The position numbers and the translations under genes are program-made. A DNA stretch of 64,000 nt from Vulcanimicrobiota bacterium (GTDB taxonomy: Bacteria; Vulcanimicrobiota; Xenobia; Xenobiales; JADMJV01). The notes beneath the pieces were generated by a model. The model saw only the letters and a list, made by a program, of their open reading frames with translations. It was not told the DNA's origin and ran no database searches. Positions 41,153-51,187 of this stretch are shown here, piece by piece. Position 1 is the first letter of the stretch. Every line of letters starts with the position of its first letter. The DNA is taken from positions 467,994 through 531,993 of the forward strand of contig JAHBVR010000001.1 of assembly GCA_019637395.1 (NCBI GenBank), written 5' to 3'.

Positions 41153-43402
41153 CTATTGCACCAGAATGCGCACGCCCGGGCTGCTGAGGCTGCGCCCGCC
41201 GCCGTGGGCCACCGCGACCACGTAAAAGCCGCCCCGGCGCAATGGCCACCAGGCATCAAAGGGTCGCTGGGCGCCGCGCACTTTGTCCTCGCCCACGCGC
41301 CACTCCACCCACTCACACCAGTCGGGCACGGTGGCCTTGAGGTGCAGCTTTTGGTAATCACCGCGCAAGTACCCGTCAAGGCGAAAGACCGCGCCGTTGT
41401 CGGGGAAGGCCACGGCTACTTCCGTGTCCGAATGGATGGCGCCGGCGGGGGGCTGGGGAATGCCCTGAGCCAGCGCCCAGGCGCGGTAGAGGGGCGGATA
41501 GTGACAGAAGACCCGGCCCCCTACGCGCTTGTGAAAGCCGCAGCGGCGCGCCGGCAGGCGTCGCTCCAGGAACCACTCCTGTAAAGGATGGGGGCAATCG
41601 GGACCGGGTAGTTCCCCGGACTCGGCACACACCGCCAGGTGGCGCAGCCCCTCGTGGCTCGAGAAAGGCGGAGAGCCTCCATCGCGCTGGGCCAATCCGC
41701 TGATCACGTCGTGAAAGATGGGGGCCGCCCCGGTAATGCCGGAAACCCCGTTGCGCATCGAACTGCCGTCAAAGTTCCCCACCCAACAAGCCACCACGTA
41801 GTGGGGCGTGTAACCCACCGTCCAGTTGTCCCGATAACCTTTGCTGGTGCCGGTCTTGGCGGCCACCTCGAAGGGAAAGTTGAGCGGACTGGAGAGTCCG
41901 AAGGCGGGCGCGCGCGCTTGCCCATCCTTAAGAATATCGGTCAGCAGGGCGGCCACGGCCGGGTCGAAAACCTGCTTTTCAGAGCTTTCCGGCTGTCCCT
42001 CCCAGAGTTTTTCGGAGCCGTAGCGACCCCCGCGGGCCAGCGCCCGGTAGGCGCGGGCCAGCTCCAAAACGCTGATCTCCCCGGCTCCCAGGGTCAAGCC
42101 CAGCCCATAGTGCTGGGCCGACTCGGTCAAACGGGCGAATCCCAGCTCGCGCAGGCGCACCAGCAGGCGCTCCACTCCCACCCGCTCGAGCACGCGTACC
42201 ACCGGCACATTATACGAACAAGCCAGGGCCTCACGCAGACGCACCGGACCGTGAAAGCGCTCATCGTAGTTGCGCGGAATGAAGCCTTTGTCGAGCTGCT
42301 TGGGATAGAGGTTCAAATCGGGCAGAATGGAGGCGGCCGTATAGTCTCGCTCCAGAGCCAGACCGAAGGTGAAAGGCTTTAAGGAAGAACCCCCCTGGCG
42401 CCCGGCCAGACAGGCGTTGAACTGGCCTTCCGCATAGTCCAACGAGCCGACCATGGCCAGCACCTCGCCGCTCTGCACGTCCAGCACCACCACCGCGCCG
42501 TTGCTCACGCCGCGTGAGCGCAGGCGCTTGAGGTGCACTTTGACGATGCCCTCGACGTCATGCTGGATATCCAGATCCAGAGTGGTACGCACTTCACCGC
42601 TGGAATGGGCCGGCAAACGCGTCATCAAGTAATCGCAGAAATGGCCGGCCTCCCAGGTGGAATCGAGGGGGCGCAGCTTGAGAGGCTCCGCCGCCGCCCG
42701 CTTTTCGTCCTCTTCCGTAATCATGCGCAGCCGGACCATTTGAGCCAGCAACTTCTTTTGAAAAACGACAATTTCGTCCACGTTCTGGTAGGGAGCAAAA
42801 GTCTCGGGGGCGCGCGGGAGCACCGCCAGAAAGCTGCTTTCGGCCAGGGACAACTGACTGGCCGGCTTGTCGAAATAGAGTTGGGAAGCCGCTTCAATAC
42901 CGTAAGTTTGCAGACCATAGGGAGCCAGGTTCAGATAGCATTCCAGGATCTCATCCTTAGAGCGGCTACCCTCCAGACGCAAGGCCCAGTAGGTTTCGGA
43001 TATTTTCTGCCGCCAACCACGTTCCGCCGGAGGCCTGAGCAAGCGTACCACCTGCTGAGTGATGGTGGAAGCGCCCTCCAGCACGTGGCCGGCCTTCCAG
43101 TTACTGCGCAGGGCTCGACCCACCGCCAGCGGGTCCAATCCCCAGTGCGCGTAGAAGCGGTGGTCCTCGGCGGCCAGGCTGGCCTGCACCAGCCAGGGGC
43201 TGATCTCTGCCAGTCCTTTCCAATTTTGCTCGGTAGCCTGATCCGAGGCAACTTCCCGCAGCAGGCGCCCCTCCCGGTCGAGCAGCCGCAGGTTGTAGGC
43301 GCGCCGCAACTGCTGCAAGTCGGACGGCAGCGGCGGCGCCAAGAAAAGGGCCGCGCCCAGCAGCGACAGCCCGACCAGGCCTTGCACCCAGCGGCGGCGC
43401 AC
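41153..43402 (-). CDS. pbpC: Penicillin-binding protein 1C
   Basis: A 749-residue bifunctional peptidoglycan synthase. After a signal anchor (about 7-25), the GT51 glycosyltransferase domain has EDHRFYAHWGLDP and STITQQVVRLL. The transpeptidase has SxxK in GSSLKPF, SYN in CSYNVPVV and KTGTSKG. A C-terminal biPBP_C beta domain follows (from about 640), the PBP1C hallmark. The GTG start directly follows the TAA of the alpha-2-macroglobulin gene; that pair is a recurring bacterial operon linking periplasmic defence and wall repair. Confidence 0.95.
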   Translation of the reverse strand: MRRRWVQGLVGLSLLGAALFLAPPLPSDLQQLRRAYNLRLLDREGRLLREVASDQATEQNWKGLAEISPWLVQASLAAEDHRFYAHWGLDPLAVGRALRSNWKAGHVLEGASTITQQVVRLLRPPAERGWRQKISETYWALRLEGSRSKDEILECYLNLAPYGLQTYGIEAASQLYFDKPASQLSLAESSFLAVLPRAPETFAPYQNVDEIVVFQKKLLAQMVRLRMITEEDEKRAAAEPLKLRPLDSTWEAGHFCDYLMTRLPAHSSGEVRTTLDLDIQHDVEGIVKVHLKRLRSRGVSNGAVVVLDVQSGEVLAMVGSLDYAEGQFNACLAGRQGGSSLKPFTFGLALERDYTAASILPDLNLYPKQLDKGFIPRNYDERFHGPVRLREALACSYNVPVVRVLERVGVERLLVRLRELGFARLTESAQHYGLGLTLGAGEISVLELARAYRALARGGRYGSEKLWEGQPESSEKQVFDPAVAALLTDILKDGQARAPAFGLSSPLNFPFEVAAKTGTSKGYRDNWTVGYTPHYVVACWVGNFDGSSMRNGVSGITGAAPIFHDVISGLAQRDGGSPPFSSHEGLRHLAVCAESGELPGPDCPHPLQEWFLERRLPARRCGFHKRVGGRVFCHYPPLYRAWALAQGIPQPPAGAIHSDTEVAVAFPDNGAVFRLDGYLRGDYQKLHLKATVPDWCEWVEWRVGEDKVRGAQRPFDAWWPLRRGGFYVVAVAHGGGRSLSSPGVRILVQ

Positions 43403-46400
43403 TTACTGGATCTCCACCACCCGCCCCGTGGTCGTGCCGAAGATTTCCGGGTGGTAAATCTCCTCGGCCTTGGTGGCCGGCATGGCGAACTTGCCGGGCT
43501 GGTTGGCGCGCACCAGATATTGGAAGGTGTGCTCGCCCGCCTGCAGTCCGTCGGCGAAAAGGGCGACTCGATCCGCATACTTTTCGAAGTGCACAAAGGT
43601 AGAGTTACCCGACTTGCTCTGCGAGGCCGCGAGAATACGCTTCATCTCGGCACTTTCCGTCTCGAACTGGGTCTGCACCACCTCGCAGCCGGCCGGCAGC
43701 GGGTCGTTGACCATCACGAAGCGGCGGTCGCGCGGAGAGACCACGGTCAGCGTCACCATATAGGTTTCGCCGGCCTTCAAGGCGGCCGGGAAAGCATCGC
43801 CTTTGACCGTCGATATTTTCTTCAGCACAGCCAACCCTTCGTCGCGAGCCGGGGGTTCTTTGGCTGCCACGTAAGACAACCGCATTTCGTAATACAGGCG
43901 CCCGGAACCGACCTTCTTGAGTCCGACGGCCAGGCGCTCGACGGCCGTGGCGATCGGCCTGGTGGTTTGCTCGACCTTGAGATCGCGGCCCAGGAAAGAG
44001 ACCTTCTGCACCTGTTCTTTGCCCACGAAGGCGGTCGCCTCGAAGTTAGGGCGGTCTTTCTCCTGGCTGCTGAAGTATTGGTAGAGAGTCTCCATCACCC
44101 GGGCGTCATCGTGGGGGTCCCCCCAGTCGCCGTTCTTGGTGCGCGCTTCCATCAACCAGGAGACCACCTTGCTGGCCTGCGGATAGCCTTTAGGGGAATC
44201 CATCAGGGCTTTGAGGGCCAGGGCCGTCAGCTTGTTGTTGGAAGAGAACGTCCAGTAAGACTGCTTTTCGTTACCATCTTCAAAGTAGACGGTATTGGCT
44301 TCCACTTTGGCGGCGTTGATCAGGTCTTGCTGGAGCAGGTCCAGGTCAGTCTGACTGGCCCCCAATTTGCGGCCGGCCAGCAACAGGTAAACGCGACCCT
44401 CGAGCGGCACATCCGCGCGCGAACGCAGCAGATTGTTGAAATAGGATAGCCCGTCAAACTCGCCCAGACTCAGCGCGTAAAGCGCGAAGCAGCGGAGCGT
44501 GCGCCCTTCGGCTGGCCGGGTCCATTTGCTGTAGTCCTGAGGATTGTTGAGATAGTCCTTGAGGAAGGCGCGGGCGATGTCGATCTGGCGGTTCTCCACC
44601 GAGAGACCGGCCTTGCGGGCCAGGTAGAAAGTCTCCAGGGCGTAGCTGGTCAGGTAGGGGTCCGGCCTTCCCCATTGCGAGTCATAGGCGGTGTAGCCTT
44701 TTTCGCCGACAGCGAAGGTCGAGGTGTCCTGCAGCCATTTTTGCAGCGGGTCCTCTTTGCGATCTTGATCCAGGGCCCGGGCCAGGTCGCGCGCCGACAA
44801 GCCGGCGCGAATCTGGCTCAGACGCGGTTCCAAACCGTAGAGCGTGGTGTTTTCCAGCTCCTTCAAGGGTCCCTCCAGGCCCACCAGGGCGCTGCTCGAG
44901 AGCAGCAGTCGCAGCATGCCGGTACCCGGACTCATGGGCGAGGGCACCACCATTTCGACGGCCGCCGATTCGGCCGTCGAACCACTGGTGCTGACGTGCT
45001 CGAGAATCACCGACTGCTGTAACTTGAGCGGCAAAGTCAGACCGTCATTGTATTCGCCGCTCTGGGCCTGGAAGTTGAACTTGGCGTCTCCCAGCTTATC
45101 CGCCTGGAAGTGGAAGAGCACCTCCTGCTCCTTGCCGGCGGCCAGCTCCAATGTCTTGCTGCCTTCGCCCTCGAGCTTCACGCCTTCGGGATGGGCGCTG
45201 ACTTTCACCGAGAGCTTATTAGAAGTGTTGTTGCGCACTACCACGCCGGCCTGGAAGTCGTCGTTGAGCCGGGCGAAATCCGGAACCGAGGGCTGCAGCA
45301 GCAGCGGTTTGGCCACCTCGAATTTGGCCTCGGCCGAGCCGAAGTGGGAATTGATGGTCTGAGCCAGGGCCATCACCTTGAAAGTAGTGAGGTTGTCGGG
45401 TAAATTGAAGTGGATCTGGGCTTTGCCCTGAGCATTGCTGGTCAGGCTGGGATTCCAGTAGGCCGTATAGCGGAAGTCGTCGCGGCCCTCGGCCGCGTCA
45501 AAACCACCGCCGCCACCGGCATTCTTACCCTTGGCCCCGTAGGAACGCAGGCCGATCACGTCCATGCGGGTTTCGCAGGTGGTCACGCCCAGAGCTCGCG
45601 CTCCGTAAAAAGAGCTGAACCAATCCGGCAGCGTATAGCCGGTGAGGGCCAGCACGCCCTGGTCGGGAACAGCCACGGTAAGTTCCGATTCGACGGGAGC
45701 TCCCGTCGAGTCGGTCACCTGAAAGTCAGCCACCACCTCCTCACCCGGCTGATACTTCTCTTTGTCGGTCTTGATTTGGACGGTCAGGCGTTTTTCTTCG
45801 GGGGCCACCGGCAGGTTGATGTAACCCAGCTTGAAGGTGGGTTTGCTCAGGTCCTTACCGCCGGGGCTGAACTCTTGCTTGGGATTGCGCCCCTGCAGCA
45901 GAATCACCGAGACGTAGACGTTGGGCAGATGGCGAGGAGTCAAAGGCACTTTGATGGTCGGAGCGGTGCCCGTCAACTCCACCACCTGGCGCTCCAGGAT
46001 GTGGTCGCGCTCCAGGGTTACCAGAGCCCGCGTTTTCTCGTAAGGAGACTTGACCAGGATGGTGGCCGTGTCGCCCGGCTTATAGCTCTTCTTGTCGGAC
46101 ACCAGTTTGATGATGTCGTCCTCGCTGCGCTCCCAGGCCACATAGTCGCTGCCTTCCGCGTAGAAGCCGCTTTCGCTGACGACGGCGTTACCGCGACTGT
46201 CCTGGGCGCTGGCGCGCACAAGGTAATAGCCGGCTTTGGGCGGAGTGAACTCTACGGCCAGCGGCTCGGTGGAACTGCGCACGCTTTTTTCCTCGATTTT
46301 TTCGTCCTTGACTTCACTGACCCAGCGATAGCCACCGGACTCATCGCCTTTCTGCACGGAATTCCACTGGCGCCGCAGCAATTCTACCTTGAGGTTGACG

Positions 46401-49045
46401 CCTTGCTGGCGGTCGCCCTCCGGGCGAACGGCCACCACCTCGACCTTGTGGGCCTGGCCGGCCGGGCCAAAAGTGGATTCATTGCGCAAACCCAATTGGA
46501 ATTCACCGCGATACAGCGGGATGACCTTACGTCCCGAAAGGGTCTGGCGATTGGGCGCGGTGGCTCCACCTTCCACCACCAGATTGGCGCTACCCCGGAA
46601 GGGAATCTTCTCCAGCGCGATTTCCTGATGCAGCAGGCCCTTGCCGTCCAGATCCCCTTTGCCCGAGGCCAACTCCTTGGACTCGTCCTGATGCTCCTCG
46701 TCCCAACTGAGACCGAAGTCAAAGCCTTCATACCCGTCGGGACGCAATTCCGAGGGCTCCAGGCGGGCCGTCCAGGTGGCCGGCCGCTCATTCATGGGAG
46801 CACCGAACAGATACCAGCCTTTGATGTCTACCTGCGCTTTGTCGCCCATCACATAGTAAGACTTGGCGCTATTCACGGTGACCTCGAACTGGGCCGGCTT
46901 GAAAGCCTCCACCTGGAAGCCCACCGTGGCCACTGGCTCCGACCACTTCAAGCTTTTCTCCAGATTCTCGGGCAGCCGGTACTCGACCCGGTAAAGCCCC
47001 GTGAGCGAGTCGCTCTTGAGGCTCAGGCTCTGGTCGAAACCGCCGAATCGGTTGATGGGCAACTGCCCTTTGGTCAGCTCGCGGTCGCGGCTGTCGAAGA
47101 CCTTGTAGAGGACTTTGTCCACTCCGGCCGGCAATTTCCAACTGCCCTCGGCCATTTCGCGCAGCGAACCTTTGAGTTCGACCACCTCACCCGGCTTATA
47201 CACCCCTCGCTCGGCGAAGGCGAAGGCCTGGAAGGTGCGGGCGGACTGATTGGTGGTGTAGTCGATGTTGAAAGCCCAGGGACCGACGCTGTTGTAGCCG
47301 GCGCTATGCACATAAGACTGCGAATCGCCGCTCTTGACGAAGATCCACAGGTCGGGCGGACTCCACTCTTCGCTCTTGGTCAGGCCCAGCTTGGCCCAGC
47401 CGGGCGCCTGGCAAAAGCCTTCGCCATCGGTCTTGCCGGACCAGAGTTTGGTGCCCTCAGCGCTGTACAATTCCACCTGGGCGCCGCCCACCGGTTTGAC
47501 GTCTTTCAAGCTGGTGGTGTAAATCAAGCAGTTTTCAGCCGAGAACTTGGCGGTAACGCCCACATCCGTAACCGCCACCAGGCTGCGCATCGACTGACTG
47601 TCGGCAGTCGCCTGGACATAATAGAAACCCCCGCCGGGCAGCGAAACATTGCGCTGTTGCTCTTCATTGCGCCGGGTTACGCCGCCCAGATTGAGGGTCT
47701 GACTGAATCCGCCCGGAGGCGTATAGGCTTCGGAACTGTACAGGGCTTTGCCCGAATTGGTAACGCTGATGACTTCGGCCGGGCTCAGTTTGCGCACCTT
47801 GGCCGTGACCTTTTCCATGTTGCGCACACCGTAGGGCAGTTTGCGCGGCCCATTCAGTTCCAGCACACCGCTGCCTTCGGGACCCTGGAGCATTTCACGG
47901 TAGTCCGAGGTGGTGATTTTGAACTCCCGCGCGCCGTTCAATTTGGCGCCATAGCGGTCGACCAGACCTTCACCGAAGCGCAGGGTATAAGTCGAGTTGG
48001 GCTTCAGAGTGCCGCCCAGATAGCACTCCGAGCTGGCATAATCATCGCCGGTTTCAAATTCGGGCAGTTCCACCGGCGGCTCGATGGTCAGGTTTTTGCG
48101 CAGCAAAGCCGGCGAAACCGGAGTGGTGAACTGAACGGAAACGCCGCCCTCGGGGTCGACGGTGCTGTTGTTGGCGGTCAGAGCAAACGGTTTGCGCGTG
48201 GTAAAGTCGTAGGAACGCTCGCTGGGGGTGCCTTCCGGCCCTCCCATGCCTTTCATTCCGCTGAGCAGGAGCACCGAGGTCAGCTCTCCGGGCTGGAGCG
48301 GTTTCTCGGGAGTGACCACCACCGCATTCTCGACCGGGCCTTCCACCAGTCCGTTGGGCCGTGGCAGCTCGTAGGCATCCTGGACATCGGCGGCCTTCGA
48401 CTCGGCCTTGCGATCGTCTTCCGTGTAGGCGCGCACCTGGACGCCCATGGTTTCGCTTCCCTGGCGCAATTTGATGGAGGAGCGGATATCTTCGGGTTTC
48501 ACCGGCTGGTTGAAATGCAGGTAGATCGGTTCGTCCACACCCTGCATTTCGGAGTTTTCCATGGGCAGCGTATGGGCCAGAGCCACCGTCGGGGTGACGA
48601 AATGGAAGGTGTAATCTTGAGCCAACTGCTGCTCAGCCCAAGACTTGAGCCCCTTCTTGACGGTGACCTTGAAACGGGTCCCGTAGGGCAACTTCACCTT
48701 GGGTTCAAAAACCAGCGTGGCCGTGCCTTTCCAGCGAAAGCGGCCGTCGATCTTGGGCGTGATTTCCACGAAGTCCACGTTGACGTCCGTGGAAACGGGC
48801 CTGAGTGGAACCATCGGCTGGTTGAAGGCCATGACAATCGACTGGCCCTGATCGAGATCGGCCATGTCTCCCTGGGGAGAGGCCAGCACCACTTCGACAG
48901 GTCGTTTTTCGCCGAGGGGAAGAACGTCCAGCAACTCCTTGGGCAATTCCTGCTCCAGGCTCCCTGGCCCGGAACGGGTACATCCCGTAATTCCCAGAGC
49001 TACCAATCCGCAACAGAGTACGGCCAACCGGCGTGGTCGATTCAC
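43403..49045 (-). CDS. Bacterial alpha-2-macroglobulin lipoprotein without thioester motif
   Basis: A 1880-residue secreted protein of the bacterial alpha-2-macroglobulin family. The N-terminus is a lipoprotein signal (LVALGITGC, lipobox Cys). MG domains are followed by a Gly-rich possible bait loop (GKNAGGGGGFDAAEGRDDF, residues about 1180) and the alpha-alpha toroid. The thioester site normally YGCxEQ reads YGLEPR (residues 1403-1408), so covalent trapping of proteases is probably lost, as in YfaS-type members. GTG 49045 follows AGAAGGAG; the frame upstream to 49093 is not lipoprotein-like. Works with the PBP1C encoded just downstream. Confidence 0.92.
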   Translation of the reverse strand: MNRPRRLAVLCCGLVALGITGCTRSGPGSLEQELPKELLDVLPLGEKRPVEVVLASPQGDMADLDQGQSIVMAFNQPMVPLRPVSTDVNVDFVEITPKIDGRFRWKGTATLVFEPKVKLPYGTRFKVTVKKGLKSWAEQQLAQDYTFHFVTPTVALAHTLPMENSEMQGVDEPIYLHFNQPVKPEDIRSSIKLRQGSETMGVQVRAYTEDDRKAESKAADVQDAYELPRPNGLVEGPVENAVVVTPEKPLQPGELTSVLLLSGMKGMGGPEGTPSERSYDFTTRKPFALTANNSTVDPEGGVSVQFTTPVSPALLRKNLTIEPPVELPEFETGDDYASSECYLGGTLKPNSTYTLRFGEGLVDRYGAKLNGAREFKITTSDYREMLQGPEGSGVLELNGPRKLPYGVRNMEKVTAKVRKLSPAEVISVTNSGKALYSSEAYTPPGGFSQTLNLGGVTRRNEEQQRNVSLPGGGFYYVQATADSQSMRSLVAVTDVGVTAKFSAENCLIYTTSLKDVKPVGGAQVELYSAEGTKLWSGKTDGEGFCQAPGWAKLGLTKSEEWSPPDLWIFVKSGDSQSYVHSAGYNSVGPWAFNIDYTTNQSARTFQAFAFAERGVYKPGEVVELKGSLREMAEGSWKLPAGVDKVLYKVFDSRDRELTKGQLPINRFGGFDQSLSLKSDSLTGLYRVEYRLPENLEKSLKWSEPVATVGFQVEAFKPAQFEVTVNSAKSYYVMGDKAQVDIKGWYLFGAPMNERPATWTARLEPSELRPDGYEGFDFGLSWDEEHQDESKELASGKGDLDGKGLLHQEIALEKIPFRGSANLVVEGGATAPNRQTLSGRKVIPLYRGEFQLGLRNESTFGPAGQAHKVEVVAVRPEGDRQQGVNLKVELLRRQWNSVQKGDESGGYRWVSEVKDEKIEEKSVRSSTEPLAVEFTPPKAGYYLVRASAQDSRGNAVVSESGFYAEGSDYVAWERSEDDIIKLVSDKKSYKPGDTATILVKSPYEKTRALVTLERDHILERQVVELTGTAPTIKVPLTPRHLPNVYVSVILLQGRNPKQEFSPGGKDLSKPTFKLGYINLPVAPEEKRLTVQIKTDKEKYQPGEEVVADFQVTDSTGAPVESELTVAVPDQGVLALTGYTLPDWFSSFYGARALGVTTCETRMDVIGLRSYGAKGKNAGGGGGFDAAEGRDDFRYTAYWNPSLTSNAQGKAQIHFNLPDNLTTFKVMALAQTINSHFGSAEAKFEVAKPLLLQPSVPDFARLNDDFQAGVVVRNNTSNKLSVKVSAHPEGVKLEGEGSKTLELAAGKEQEVLFHFQADKLGDAKFNFQAQSGEYNDGLTLPLKLQQSVILEHVSTSGSTAESAAVEMVVPSPMSPGTGMLRLLLSSSALVGLEGPLKELENTTLYGLEPRLSQIRAGLSARDLARALDQDRKEDPLQKWLQDTSTFAVGEKGYTAYDSQWGRPDPYLTSYALETFYLARKAGLSVENRQIDIARAFLKDYLNNPQDYSKWTRPAEGRTLRCFALYALSLGEFDGLSYFNNLLRSRADVPLEGRVYLLLAGRKLGASQTDLDLLQQDLINAAKVEANTVYFEDGNEKQSYWTFSSNNKLTALALKALMDSPKGYPQASKVVSWLMEARTKNGDWGDPHDDARVMETLYQYFSSQEKDRPNFEATAFVGKEQVQKVSFLGRDLKVEQTTRPIATAVERLAVGLKKVGSGRLYYEMRLSYVAAKEPPARDEGLAVLKKISTVKGDAFPAALKAGETYMVTLTVVSPRDRRFVMVNDPLPAGCEVVQTQFETESAEMKRILAASQSKSGNSTFVHFEKYADRVALFADGLQAGEHTFQYLVRANQPGKFAMPATKAEEIYHPEIFGTTTGRVVEIQ

Positions 49046-49062
49046 GATTCTCCTTCTTTCTC

Positions 49063-49078
49063 CAGTCCAATTGGACTG
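49063..49078. promoter_or_regulatory. Perfect 16-base palindrome upstream of the alpha-2-macroglobulin gene
   Basis: CAGTCCAATTGGACTG is a perfect palindrome 18 bases before the GTG start. A smaller repeat CAACT...AGTTG follows. It could be a repressor operator or an RNA hairpin in the leader; nothing else in the window repeats it. Confidence 0.4.
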
Positions 49079-49180
49079 TTCAACTGGGCCCATCTTAGTT
49101 GGGCTGCCTGACTCAGAATAGGATCTAAGTCACAGTCAAGTCGTCTTCGAAAAGATTTGCTTTCACCCCCTCGAAAAACC

Positions 49181-49285
49181 ATGGCAGTGGCCGAAAACAA
49201 ACTTATGTCCAGCCAGCACTTAGTGAACCGTTTCGAGATTCTGGACCAGCTCCTGCGCGGCCCCCCCTCAAGAAAATCCTCTTGA
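49181..49285 (+). other. Probable displaced 5' end of the histidine kinase gene
   Basis: ATG 49181 opens 34 codons (MAVAENKLMSSQHLVNRF...) ending at TGA 49283. Dropping one C from the seven-C run 49261-49267 continues into [14 protein letters not shown], and dropping one G at 49299-49300 joins this to the kinase frame, giving one 390-codon gene ending at 50352. No good Shine-Dalgarno precedes the ATG. I read this as the real N-terminus broken by two one-base changes or sequencing errors. Confidence 0.5.
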
Positions 49286-50352
49286 GCGTCTGCGCCATGG
49301 TCAACAATATTCTGGCCACGATTTTGGGAAACCTGGAGTTGGCCCGCCTCGATCCGGATCCGAGCTGGCTGGAGGAAATTCAGGCGGCGGCCGAACGAGC
49401 TCGCGATTTGATACAGCGCATGCTTTCCTACAGCCATCCCCATCCGGCCAGTCGGCTGGCCACCCCCCTGGTGCAACCCATAAGCGAGGTTTGCCGGATT
49501 CTCTCCGCTGTCATTCCTTCCAGTATCCAACTTCGACTGAACTTGAGCGAGCAGGCCCCACCCGCGCAACTCGATCCGGTCGAGCTACACCAAATCCTGG
49601 CCAATCTGATCATCAATTCGCGCGACGAACTACCGGAACAGGGACTGATCGAGGTCGGTTTGCGCTACGCCCAGTTGGAAAGCCTGGTATGCAGCTCCTG
49701 TCTGCATGCGGTCGAGGGTCCCCTGGTGGAAATCTGGGTGCGCGATAGCGGACCCGGCATCCCGGCTGAAATTCGCTCGCGCATCTTTGACCGGTTTTTC
49801 ACCACCAAGGGAGTAGGCAAAGGCAGCGGCCTGGGACTGGCCGTGCTCCACCGCCTGGTCCACGAGCGCGGCGGTCACGTGGTCCTCGGGCCCGGTCCCG
49901 GCGCACATTTCCGGGTTCTGCTGCAACCGGCTCCGAATTCACCGGCACCCTCGCCGATAGCAGCCAGCCGGGCCGAAAAATCGGCCCGCATCATGGTGAT
50001 CGACGATGAACCCATGCTGGCCCGAATGTTGGGCAAACTGCTGGACAGCCGTGGCTATCAGCCCGAGGTGTTTACCGACAGTAAGCTGGCCTGGGAGGCT
50101 TTTGCCGCCGAACCGGCCGCCTACGCCGCCGTCATCACCGACCAGACAATGCCCAATAAAACCGGCGACGTCTTCGCCCGGGACGCTCTGACCTTGCGCC
50201 CGGAATTGCCCATCCTGTTGTGCACCGGCTTCAGTGAGCGCATCGACGCGGACAGGGCCCGCGCCATCGGCATCCGCTACTTTTTCCAGAAGCCGGTCAA
50301 GCCGGCTACTCTGTTTGAGGCCCTGGCCCAGGTAGTGCCGGCTTCGAAGTAG
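49282..50352 (+). CDS. Hybrid histidine kinase (HisKA-HATPase-receiver), 5' end probably frameshifted
   Basis: As read from TTG 49282, a 356-residue protein: partial dimerisation helix ([15 protein letters not shown]), HATPase with N-box [15 protein letters not shown]1 [10 protein letters not shown] box [10 protein letters not shown] and G2 [13 protein letters not shown], then a receiver domain (MVIDDEPM, phospho-acceptor Asp in VITDQTMPN, Lys in FFQKPV). No membrane segment or sensor. The phospho-accepting His expected before VNNIL is absent in this frame (CAM) but is encoded in another frame at 49296-49298, which supports a frameshift. Otherwise it would be a kinase lacking its His. Confidence 0.8.
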   Translation: MSVCAMVNNILATILGNLELARLDPDPSWLEEIQAAAERARDLIQRMLSYSHPHPASRLATPLVQPISEVCRILSAVIPSSIQLRLNLSEQAPPAQLDPVELHQILANLIINSRDELPEQGLIEVGLRYAQLESLVCSSCLHAVEGPLVEIWVRDSGPGIPAEIRSRIFDRFFTTKGVGKGSGLGLAVLHRLVHERGGHVVLGPGPGAHFRVLLQPAPNSPAPSPIAASRAEKSARIMVIDDEPMLARMLGKLLDSRGYQPEVFTDSKLAWEAFAAEPAAYAAVITDQTMPNKTGDVFARDALTLRPELPILLCTGFSERIDADRARAIGIRYFFQKPVKPATLFEALAQVVPASK

Positions 50353-50378
50353 AAGAGTGAGCGGATTGAAGGAGATCT

Positions 50379-51080
50379 ATGGTAGATAAAAGTCACGAGG
50401 GCGAACACCTCACGCTCGAAGCAGAAATGAGCGAGAGCGAGCAGATGTATCTGATCACCACCGCCATGTTGATCGAAGACGGCATGGAACAGCCCGTCCC
50501 CTTGCCGGCGCTGGCCCAGGCCCGCTCGATCATGCCCGCCTCGGTGAACCAGATGGTCCGCAAGCTGGCCGATGAAGGTTTGGTAACCTATATTCCCTAC
50601 AAGGGAATCGTCTTAACGCCAGCCGGAACCAACATTGCCACTCGCATCTTACGCTACCGCCGGCTATGGGAAGTCTTTCTGGTGAAGAAGCTCAAGCTGG
50701 CTCTGGCCCCGGCCGACCAGTTGGCCTGCCGCCTGGAGCACCTCACTACCGATGAAGTGGCCGACCGCCTCAGCGACTACCTGGGGGATCCGCAATTGTC
50801 TCCGCAAGGTAAGCCGATTCCGCGCGCCCCGCGCGAGGAAGACCCGAGTTCGGGCCTGTGCATCAACCAGACTCGGGTGGGACAGCGCAGTCGGGTGGTG
50901 CAAATCAAAGGCGAAGGCGTGGCTCGCGGCTTCCTTCAGGGCGAAGGCATTGTCCCTGGAGCGGTGACGACGGTATTGGCGCTGGGTGGCGACGGCTCGG
51001 TCCTGCTGGAAATCGAAGGCCGGCACACCCACCTGGCCGCTACCATCGCCGACGCCGTGCTGGTCGTTCTCACGGATTAA
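50379..51080 (+). CDS. DtxR/MntR-family metal-dependent repressor
   Basis: A 233-residue regulator. The N-terminal winged helix (LPALAQARSIMPASVNQMVRK, LVTYIPYKGIVLTPAG) is followed by the metal-binding dimerisation domain with CRLEH (the Cys-Glu-His ligand set) and an SH3-like FeoA domain at the end (VVQIKGEGVARGFLQGEG). It probably represses iron or manganese genes in response to the metal; no transporter is adjacent. AAGGAG five bases before ATG 50379. Follows the kinase by 26 bases. Confidence 0.88.
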   Translation: MVDKSHEGEHLTLEAEMSESEQMYLITTAMLIEDGMEQPVPLPALAQARSIMPASVNQMVRKLADEGLVTYIPYKGIVLTPAGTNIATRILRYRRLWEVFLVKKLKLALAPADQLACRLEHLTTDEVADRLSDYLGDPQLSPQGKPIPRAPREEDPSSGLCINQTRVGQRSRVVQIKGEGVARGFLQGEGIVPGAVTTVLALGGDGSVLLEIEGRHTHLAATIADAVLVVLTD

Positions 51081-51187
51081 GCGCCCGACCGCATCGAGCC
51101 GAGGGGGGGCAACTGCTCTCCGCCTGCGTTGACGCGCTCTATCTTCGAAACTGGACGTAGAGTTGTTTCTACAGCCGGTGAGCCAGC

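Noticed and set aside
42533-44449. A 638-codon plus-strand open frame over pbpC and alpha-2-macroglobulin
   Set aside because: Antisense to two well-supported genes; the translation has no recognisable domain.
45410-49111. A 1233-codon open frame on the plus strand
   Set aside because: It lies entirely opposite the alpha-2-macroglobulin gene, whose domains and signal are convincing; the antisense translation is His/Gly/Ala-rich without domains, an artefact of GC-rich codon use.
51157-51172. Hairpin GTAGA/TCTAC after the DtxR-family gene as a terminator
   Set aside because: Five base pairs and no T-run; too weak to call a terminator.
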